From positions 1-12,521 of the forward strand of contig JBBIQI010000102.1 of assembly GCA_037442465.1 (NCBI GenBank): a DNA stretch of 12,521 bases. The letters are read 5' to 3'. This DNA is from DSNY01 sp037442465. Its GTDB lineage: Bacteria; Pseudomonadota; Gammaproteobacteria; Burkholderiales; Burkholderiaceae_F. The notes beneath the pieces were generated by a model. The model was not told the DNA's origin, ran no database searches, and was given only the letters and a program-made list of their open reading frames with translations. The position numbers and the translations under genes were made by a program. Below are positions 7,893 through 12,521 of the stretch, in pieces (the stretch's first letter is position 1; each line of letters starts with the position of its first letter).

Positions 7893-9638
7893 TTAGCGCG
7901 GCGCGCGGCGGTACAGCCGCAGTACCTCGTCGGGACGCGCTGGCCAACGGCCCTCCCAGACGAACTGCCAGTCGCCGCTGGGCGGATCGTTGTCCAGCTC
8001 GGAACGCAACGAATCGCGCTGCAGCGCCAGCGGGCAATCCGCGCCGTGTGCTTCGCCCGCGAAGCGAAGGCCGCCATGGAATGCGAAGGCTGCCCGATGC
8101 GCCGCGCTGAGCCGATGCGCCTCGACGCAGGCGTGCGCATCGGCCACCTGCGCGACGCGCAGCGCGAGCTGCTTGGCCAACGGCGCGAACGAGCGGCTGT
8201 AGTCGACCGCCGGCTGGAACAGCACGATCAGCACGACCCACAACATCGTCAGGCCGCCGCCGGCCAGCGCCGCGCCGCGCCAAAGCATCGGCGGGTGGCG
8301 CAACACGCGCCAGCCGACGAAGACGATCCACCCGATGCACGCGGCCGCAGCCAGCGTGACCGGCACGAGCGGCGCCGGTGCGACGTAACCCGGTACCAGG
8401 CGCTCGATCGAGGCGGCCATCTTCGGCGGCGTTCCAGTCAGCATCGCGACGTAGTAGGCCCATACCGCGAACGCGAAGAACGAGAAAATCACGATCGAGA
8501 ACCAGTCGATCACGTTTTCCGCGGCGCGCCGCAGCGTGGTCGCGCCGAACGCGGCGAGCACGACGAGCGGTGCGGCGATCGGCGACAGGTACGTCCGGCT
8601 TGCTTGCTCGCCGAGCAGCAGCGTGAGCAGCGTCGCCGCGGCCGCGAACGTCGGCACGACGATGTGCGGGCTGCGCAGGGCGTGCCGCCACGCATACAGT
8701 GTCCATGCTGCCAGCGGCCACAACGGCCACATCGCCCACGCGAGATTGCGCACCGACCACCAGAGCTCGCCCACGCCCGGAAGTCCAACCGAGCGCCACG
8801 CCCAGGCGCCCCACGCAGCGAAGTACGCGCTACGCGAATCGGCGGGCAGAGCCAGCGACGCGAGCGGCCACAGACTGAAGACGGCCGTCGCACTCGCCGC
8901 GAGCACCGCAAGTGCGGTGCGTCGGACGGGGTCGCGCTGGACGATCCACAACGCAGCGGCGAGCGCTGCGAGCAGCAGCACCGCCGGCAGCGGGCCACGA
9001 GCGAGCGCCAGCGCGCCGCTGGCCGCGCCGGCGACCAGCGCGCCGACGACCGGACGATCGGGCGCGCGCGCCAGCCCGTACAGCGCGGCGGCAATCAGCG
9101 CGACCGCGGCCGCTTCCACGGTAGTCTCGTGCATCCGCTGCACGACGCCGAGCGTGCCGATGAACAACAGCACGGCGACGTCACCGAGCATGCGCGCGTA
9201 ATCGCGCGCGGACGCTTCGCCGCCGAATACGAACGCCACCGGCTGCGCTTCGTCGCGCCGCGCCAGCCGGTACGTCGCGTACCACAGTGCGGCGGTGGCG
9301 AGCGCGAACCAGGCCACGCACGCCAGCCGCGCCGCCAGCGCATCGCCCAGCAGACCGCCGAAGGCACGGATCGCCAGCGCGCCCAGCCAGAACGCGAGCG
9401 GCCCCTCTTCGGCGAACGGCAGGCCGACCGTGTTCGGCAGCAGCCAGTCGGCTGCGGTGCCATGCGCCATCGTCCACATCACGCCGAAGCCGGCCAGATC
9501 GTCCGCGTACCAGGGATCGCGGCCGATCAATCCAGCCGCGATGTACACGCTCAGAAGCCCGAACAGCGCCCAGCGCGGAAAGGCCGCCGCGGCGGCGGCC
9601 GAAACACGCGCTGGCGAAGGTCGGGCGTCGATGCTCAT
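7893..9638 (-). CDS. GT-C-type membrane glycosyltransferase-like protein (PMT/ArnT-like)
   Basis: 581-residue integral membrane protein with roughly 11-13 hydrophobic segments and a soluble C-terminal tail. I place it with GT-C fold glycosyltransferases (GT39/GT83, PMT/ArnT-like), which move sugars from polyprenyl-phosphate donors to lipids or proteins on the periplasmic side. Supporting features are IGRDPWYADDLAGF (38-51), with the acidic pair expected in the first extracytoplasmic loop, then WLLPNTVGLPFAEEGPLAFWL (65-85), which resembles the KPPLxYWL element that follows in this group. The tail (about 485-581) has Cys504 and Cys535, which could pair in the periplasm. The ATG at 9638 has only an AGGA ten bases away. 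It is the first gene of a pair with the MATE transporter. Sequence match to named families is loose, so acceptor, donor and even catalysis are unproven. Confidence 0.6.
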   Translation of the reverse strand: MSIDARPSPARVSAAAAAAFPRWALFGLLSVYIAAGLIGRDPWYADDLAGFGVMWTMAHGTAADWLLPNTVGLPFAEEGPLAFWLGALAIRAFGGLLGDALAARLACVAWFALATAALWYATYRLARRDEAQPVAFVFGGEASARDYARMLGDVAVLLFIGTLGVVQRMHETTVEAAAVALIAAALYGLARAPDRPVVGALVAGAASGALALARGPLPAVLLLAALAAALWIVQRDPVRRTALAVLAASATAVFSLWPLASLALPADSRSAYFAAWGAWAWRSVGLPGVGELWWSVRNLAWAMWPLWPLAAWTLYAWRHALRSPHIVVPTFAAAATLLTLLLGEQASRTYLSPIAAPLVVLAAFGATTLRRAAENVIDWFSIVIFSFFAFAVWAYYVAMLTGTPPKMAASIERLVPGYVAPAPLVPVTLAAAACIGWIVFVGWRVLRHPPMLWRGAALAGGGLTMLWVVLIVLFQPAVDYSRSFAPLAKQLALRVAQVADAHACVEAHRLSAAHRAAFAFHGGLRFAGEAHGADCPLALQRDSLRSELDNDPPSGDWQFVWEGRWPARPDEVLRLYRRAPR

Positions 9639-9830
9639 CGAGTGAAGGTCCTGGGACCGCTGCGGTTGACACTGAAGCGCGCGGCGAACGCAGCGTGCGG
9701 AGGCTTCGCGAGCGATGCGCCGCTGACCGGCTCGCCGAGCGGCGCGCCGATCGCGGCAGGTCGGTTCCTAACGGTCCATGCGTTCTGTACGGATCTGCAG
9801 GGTGCGTCGATCGGGGCGGAGCGTACGCCG

Positions 9831-9859
9831 AAAACAAAAAAGGCAGCCGCGGCTGCCTT
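9831..9859 (-). terminator. Intrinsic terminator of rpmE2
   Basis: Read on the minus strand, an 8-bp perfect stem (9852-9859 with 9840-9847, loop CGCG) is followed by a T-rich tract (six Ts, G, four Ts). It begins 17 bases beyond the rpmE2 stop. It should insulate the downstream glycosyltransferase-like gene from the trxA-rho-rpmE2 transcripts. Confidence 0.9.
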
Positions 9860-9876
9860 CTTCGAACCCGTACAGG

Positions 9877-10176
9877 CTACTTGCGGCGCGACTTGGCGGC
9901 GCTGGCCTGCGCGGCGGCGGCGTTGACCTGCTCGGTCTTCGCCGCGAACTTTTGCCGGAACTTCTCGACGCGACCGGTCTCGACGATGCGCGTCTGCGCG
10001 CCGGTGTAAAACGGGTGCGACTCCGACGACGTATCGAGCTTGAACAGCGGATAGGTCTTGCCGTTGAACTCGATCGTCTCCTTCGTCTGCACCGTCGAGC
10101 GCGTGACGAACTTGAAGTCGTTTTGCATGTCCTGGAAGACGACTTCCCGGTATTCGGGATGGATGCCTGGCTTCAT
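9877..10176 (-). CDS. rpmE2: 50S ribosomal protein L31 type B (zinc-free form)
   Basis: 99-residue ribosomal protein L31, which bridges the large and small subunits. It begins MKPGIHPEYREVVFQDM and contains ESHPFYTGAQTRIVETGRVEKF (52-73), the diagnostic L31 block. It has no cysteine, so it is the C-minus, type B form that does not bind zinc. The Ala/Lys/Arg-rich tail (about 80-99) is longer than in E. coli L31. I chose the ATG at 10176, preceded by GAGG (10183-10186) at six bases. The frame is open to 10281, but the extra 35 residues do not resemble L31 and overlap the predicted promoter. It lies downstream of rho with its own promoter, leader stem-loop and terminator. In zinc-regulated species type B L31 replaces a cysteine-containing paralogue; whether one exists elsewhere in this genome is unknown. 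Confidence 0.96.
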   Translation of the reverse strand: MKPGIHPEYREVVFQDMQNDFKFVTRSTVQTKETIEFNGKTYPLFKLDTSSESHPFYTGAQTRIVETGRVEKFRQKFAAKTEQVNAAAAQASAAKSRRK

Positions 10177-10202
10177 CGGGTTCCTCGATTCGTCGGCCGC
10201 CA

Positions 10203-10226
10203 GCCCGTTCGACGCTGTCGCCGGGC
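10203..10226 (-). promoter_or_regulatory. Stem-loop in the rpmE2 leader
   Basis: In the predicted leader of about 70 nt, 10222-10226 pairs with 10203-10207 (5 bp) and 10217-10220 with 10210-10213 (4 bp), separated by a 1x2 internal loop and closed by a three-base loop. It sits 16 bases before the Shine-Dalgarno. Structured L31 leaders used for autoregulation are described in other bacterial groups; I cannot match this one to a known motif. Confidence 0.4.
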
Positions 10227-10252
10227 CACGTACCTGGGCGGAAAGGGCGCGA

Positions 10253-10281
10253 ATTATCGCGGATTCGGCAGGGCGGGGCAA
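10253..10281 (-). promoter_or_regulatory. Sigma70-type promoter for rpmE2
   Basis: On the minus strand TTGCCC (10276-10281, 4 of 6 to TTGACA) and GATAAT (10253-10258, 5 of 6 to TATAAT) are separated by the ideal 17 bp. Transcription should start near 10246, about 70 nt before the ATG. This would let L31 be made independently of rho. No Zur-like operator is evident. Confidence 0.6.
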
Positions 10282-10436
10282 ACGGGCGAAGGCAGGATGC
10301 CGGATCCGGGGTGTGACTGGCCGTCCGCGACGCTGCCGCCCCGATGTATGTCCACAGCCGGACAGGCCCGGACGGTACCGGTCGAACGCCGAATCCCCGA
10401 TTCAGGGCGCGCGGACGCAAGCGCTGCAGCCGCAGC

Positions 10437-11699
10437 TCATCCACCGCGCCGCATCATCTCGAAGAATTCGGCGTTGCTCTTGGTCTGCCGCATCTTGTCG
10501 AGCAGGAATTCCATCGCCTCGATTTCGTCCATGCCGTACAGCAGTTTGCGCAGGATCCAGACCTTCTGCAGGATGTCGGGCTTGAGCAGCAGTTCCTCCT
10601 TGCGCGTGCCCGAACGGTTGACGTTGATCGCCGGGTAGACACGTTTTTCGGCGAGCCGGCGCTCCAGATGGATTTCCATGTTGCCGGTGCCCTTGAACTC
10701 CTCGTAGATCACGTCGTCCATGCGCGAGCCGGTGTCGATCAACGCGGTGGCGATGATCGTCAGCGATCCGCCTTCTTCGATGTTGCGTGCCGCGCCGAAG
10801 AAACGCTTGGGCCGCTGCAGCGCGTTGGCGTCCACGCCGCCGGTCAGCACCTTGCCGGAGGCCGGCACCACCGTGTTGTACGCGCGTGCCAGTCGCGTGA
10901 TCGAGTCGAGCAGGATCACCACGTCCTTCTTGCTTTCGGCCAGGCGCTTCGCCTTCTCGATCACCATCTCGGCCACCTGCACGTGACGCACGGCCGGCTC
11001 GTCGAAGGTCGAGGCGACCACTTCGCCCCTGACCGTGCGCTGCATCTCGGTCACTTCCTCGGGGCGCTCGTCGATCAGCAGCACGATCAGCACGATGTCC
11101 GGATGGTTGGCCGCGATCGCGTGCGCGATGTGCTGCATCAGCACCGTCTTGCCGCTCTTGGGGCTGGCGACCAGCAGACCGCGCTGGCCCTTGCCGATCG
11201 GCGCGATGATGTCGATGAGGCGCCCGGTGATGTTCTCCTCGGCCCTGATGTCGCGCTCGAGCTTCAGCGGCTCGTTCGGAAACAGCGGCGTCAGGTTTTC
11301 GAACAGAATGCGGTGCTTCAACTGCTCGGGGGCAACGCCGTTGACCCGGTCGACCTTGACCAGCGCGAAGTAGCGTTCGCCGTCCTTCGGCGTGCGCACT
11401 TCGCCCTCGATGGTGTCGCCGGTGTGCAGGTTGAAGCGGCGGATCTGCGAAGGCGAGATGTAGATGTCGTCGGTCGACGCCAGATACGAGGTCTCCGGAG
11501 AGCGCAGGAAGCCGAAGCCGTCGGGCAGCACCTCGAGCGTGCCGTCGCCGAAGATCTGCTCGCCCCCCTTGGCGCGCTTCTTCAGGATCGCGAACATCAG
11601 CTCCTGCTTGCGCAGTCGGTTCGCGTTCTCGATCTCGAGCCCCTGCGCCATTTCGAGCAGTTGCGAGACGTGCAGCGCTTTGAGTTCGGACAGTTGCAT
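10437..11699 (-). CDS. rho: Transcription termination factor Rho
   Basis: 420-residue hexameric RNA helicase that ends transcription at C-rich rut sites; E. coli Rho has 419 residues and the two align almost end to end. The N-terminal RNA-binding domain carries the RNP1-like DGFGFLR (60-66) and DDIYISPSQIRRF (77-89). In the ATPase domain I see Walker A SPKSGKT (179-185), the catalytic glutamate region LLIDERPEEVTE (207-218), Walker B VVILLDS (260-266), the Q-loop VVPASGKVLTGGVD (277-290), and Arg366 in NRSGTRKEEL at the arginine-finger position. The start at MQLSELKALHVSQLL matches the E. coli N-terminus, yet no Shine-Dalgarno precedes it. It lies 94 bp downstream of trxA and is probably at least partly cotranscribed. 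I see no intrinsic terminator between rho and rpmE2. Confidence 0.98.
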   Translation of the reverse strand: MQLSELKALHVSQLLEMAQGLEIENANRLRKQELMFAILKKRAKGGEQIFGDGTLEVLPDGFGFLRSPETSYLASTDDIYISPSQIRRFNLHTGDTIEGEVRTPKDGERYFALVKVDRVNGVAPEQLKHRILFENLTPLFPNEPLKLERDIRAEENITGRLIDIIAPIGKGQRGLLVASPKSGKTVLMQHIAHAIAANHPDIVLIVLLIDERPEEVTEMQRTVRGEVVASTFDEPAVRHVQVAEMVIEKAKRLAESKKDVVILLDSITRLARAYNTVVPASGKVLTGGVDANALQRPKRFFGAARNIEEGGSLTIIATALIDTGSRMDDVIYEEFKGTGNMEIHLERRLAEKRVYPAINVNRSGTRKEELLLKPDILQKVWILRKLLYGMDEIEAMEFLLDKMRQTKSNAEFFEMMRRGG

Positions 11700-11793
11700 G
11701 GTGTTGGCGGGAGGTTGACGGGGCGCTGTTGGAAAGTGCGGAGCGCCCGCGGGGAAGACACGGAGCAGCCGGCACCGGGGCCGGCCTGCGCCG
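11700..11793 (-). promoter_or_regulatory. rho leader: hairpin and C-rich, G-poor tract (candidate rut)
   Basis: The trxA-rho spacer contains a GC hairpin (GCCGGC at 11780-11785 and 11768-11773, six-base loop) not followed by a T-run. The 44 minus-strand bases directly before the rho ATG (11743-11700) hold 24 C and only 5 G, the composition of a Rho utilisation site, and no purine-rich Shine-Dalgarno. E. coli rho is autoregulated by Rho-dependent attenuation in its leader, so a similar role is plausible but unproven. Confidence 0.4.
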
Positions 11794-12117
11794 TCAGATG
11801 TTGCTGTCGATGAACGCCGTCAGTTGCGACTTGGACAAGGCGCCGACCTTGGTGCCGACCACCGCGCCATTCTTGAACAACATCAGCGTCGGGATGCCGC
11901 GGATGCCGTACTTGGCCGGCGTGACCTGGTTCTCGTCGACGTTCAGTTTGGCGACGGTCAGGCGTCCCTGATAGTCGCGGGACACCTCGTCGAGGATCGG
12001 CGCGATCATGCGGCAGGGTCCGCACCACTCGGCCCAGTAGTCGACGAGTACCGGCCGGTCGGATTTCAGCACATCGGACTCGAAGCTGGCGTCGCTGGTG
12101 TACTTGATGTCGCTCAT
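11794..12117 (-). CDS. trxA: Thioredoxin 1
   Basis: 107-residue thioredoxin, a cytosolic disulfide reductant recharged by thioredoxin reductase that serves ribonucleotide reductase, methionine sulfoxide reductases and others. The active site is WCGPC at residues 31-35 (Cys32 and Cys35), with the buried Asp26 in VLVDYWAEW and the cis-proline Pro76 in RGIPTLMLF, all at the same numbers as in E. coli thioredoxin. Length is typical and there is no extra domain or signal peptide. The ATG at 12117 has AAGGA (12123-12127) five bases upstream. It heads the trxA-rho run and is divergent from the AddB-like gene across 206 bp. A convincing promoter is not obvious in that gap. Confidence 0.98.
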   Translation of the reverse strand: MSDIKYTSDASFESDVLKSDRPVLVDYWAEWCGPCRMIAPILDEVSRDYQGRLTVAKLNVDENQVTPAKYGIRGIPTLMLFKNGAVVGTKVGALSKSQLTAFIDSNI

Positions 12118-12311
12118 GTTGGTCCTTCAATCTAGGCCGGGCCGGCGCGTCGCGCGTTGGCCGGGCGGATGCGAAGCGAACGTAAGGAATGCAAGGAAGG
12201 GGAGGGGCCCGCAGAGGTGACCTGAAAGCAGCACACGGCAGGCCTATGACGGCAAATGGTAGCACTTTGCGCCGGAAACGGAAGTGTCGCGGCGCCGAAC
12301 GGCATGCTCCA

Positions 12312-12317
12312 TAGAAT
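12312..12317 (+). promoter_or_regulatory. Possible -10 element of the AddB-like gene
   Basis: TAGAAT (5 of 6 to TATAAT) ends six bases before the GTG at 12324, so transcription from it would begin at or next to the start codon. No good -35 box is visible at 16-18 bp. Confidence 0.35.
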
Positions 12318-12323
12318 GCGCGC

Positions 12324-12521
12324 GTGAAACCACAGACGGTGCGAGTTGCGGCCGACCGCGGCTTCTGGCCGGCGTTCGCCGAAGAAGCGCTCGCGTTCGC
12401 GCGGCGGCACGGGATGGCCGACGCGCAACTGCACGGGCTGACCGTCGTGCTGCCGCAGGGCGCGCACGCGCCGCTTGCGCGCGCGGCGTTGGCTGCCGCT
12501 CGCGGCGCGGCGGGCGCATGG
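12324..12521 (+). CDS. PD-(D/E)XK / AddB-like exonuclease, N-terminal part, cut by window end
   Basis: 66 codons are visible from a GTG and the frame is open to the last base. The translation starts VKPQTVRVAADRGFWPAFAEEALAF and continues LTVVLPQGAHAPLARAALAAA. The segment 'TVVLPQGAHAPLARAAL' resembles the N-terminal strand and nucleotide-site region of AddB/RexB-like nuclease subunits (T-x-V-L-P-x-x-R/A-x...R-AL). In Burkholderiales a PD-(D/E)XK nuclease gene and a UvrD-like helicase gene, an AddAB-type recombination pair, commonly stand divergent from trxA-rho, which supports the call. The nuclease domain itself lies outside the window. GTG is the only reasonable start in this frame, and no Shine-Dalgarno is visible. 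The call depends heavily on context. Confidence 0.55.
   Translation, partial: MKPQTVRVAADRGFWPAFAEEALAFARRHGMADAQLHGLTVVLPQGAHAPLARAALAAARGAAGAW

Noticed and set aside
7608..9926. 772-codon open frame on the plus strand
   Set aside because: It runs antisense across the GT-C-like gene and part of the MATE gene. The translation is Arg/Gln/His-rich and low in hydrophobic residues, whereas the minus-strand frames give coherent membrane proteins with family motifs.
10349..10403. Two small hairpins (10349-10364 and 10391-10403) as a rho terminator
   Set aside because: Each has only a 5-bp stem and neither is followed by Ts on the minus strand, so I do not call an intrinsic terminator after rho.
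10344..11813. 489-codon open frame on the plus strand
   Set aside because: It is entirely explained as the antisense shadow of rho, which is conserved end to end with E. coli Rho.
1..12521. CRISPR arrays, tRNA/rRNA genes, insertion sequences, phage or toxin-antitoxin genes
   Set aside because: No regularly spaced direct repeats, cloverleaf-like segments, transposase or integrase motifs, or small gene pairs were seen on either strand. The genes present are a mainly housekeeping set of uniform base composition.

Overview
The window is high-GC chromosomal DNA, most likely from a betaproteobacterium of the Burkholderiales. This rests on three things: the trxA-rho-rpmE2 order with a divergent AddB-like nuclease gene beside trxA, a class I fumarase next to a UPF0114 (YqhA-type) membrane protein, and the strong GC3 codon bias, which fills the antisense strands with long spurious reading frames. 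The taxonomic placement is inference. I see no IS element, integrase, phage gene, CRISPR array, tRNA or rRNA.

Layout, left to right. (1) 2-1705 (+): 5'-truncated gene for a TPR-type domain followed by a large outer-membrane beta-barrel. (2) 1819-2886 (-): lipoprotein glycoside hydrolase, convergent with the barrel gene. (3) 2936-4459 (-): class I iron-sulfur fumarase. (4) 4485-5105 (-): UPF0114/TIGR00645 inner-membrane protein. Genes 4, 3 and 2 lie head to tail with 25 and 49 bp gaps and could form one transcription unit. (5) 5370-6245 (+): HtpX membrane protease, divergent from gene 4 and closed by a strong hairpin terminator. (6) 7893-9638 and 6453-7889 (-): a GT-C-type membrane glycosyltransferase-like protein followed after 3 nt by a MATE transporter, probably one operon. 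(7) 12117-9877 (-): trxA, rho and the zinc-free L31 gene rpmE2, the last with its own promoter and an intrinsic terminator. (8) 12324-12521 (+): start of a PD-(D/E)XK/AddB-like nuclease gene, cut by the window end.

Most of the window is housekeeping: the TCA cycle, membrane protein quality control, redox, transcription termination, ribosome and DNA repair. The less ordinary parts are the left edge, where a TPR/barrel protein sits beside a periplasmic glycosidase lipoprotein in a pattern that resembles polysaccharide export loci, and the uncharacterised GT-C plus MATE pair. Finer signals are a C-rich, Shine-Dalgarno-less leader before rho, a stem-loop in the L31 leader, and a possibly leaderless GTG start for the AddB-like gene.

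No intergenic gap exceeds 300 bp. The largest are 5106-5369, 10177-10436, 9639-9876, 6246-6452 and 12118-12323; what I could see in them is listed as separate features. The region 1706-1818 between the two convergent genes holds only a weak bulged hairpin (1722-1744) without a T-run. I found no clearly new multi-gene system, and several findings are modest leads.
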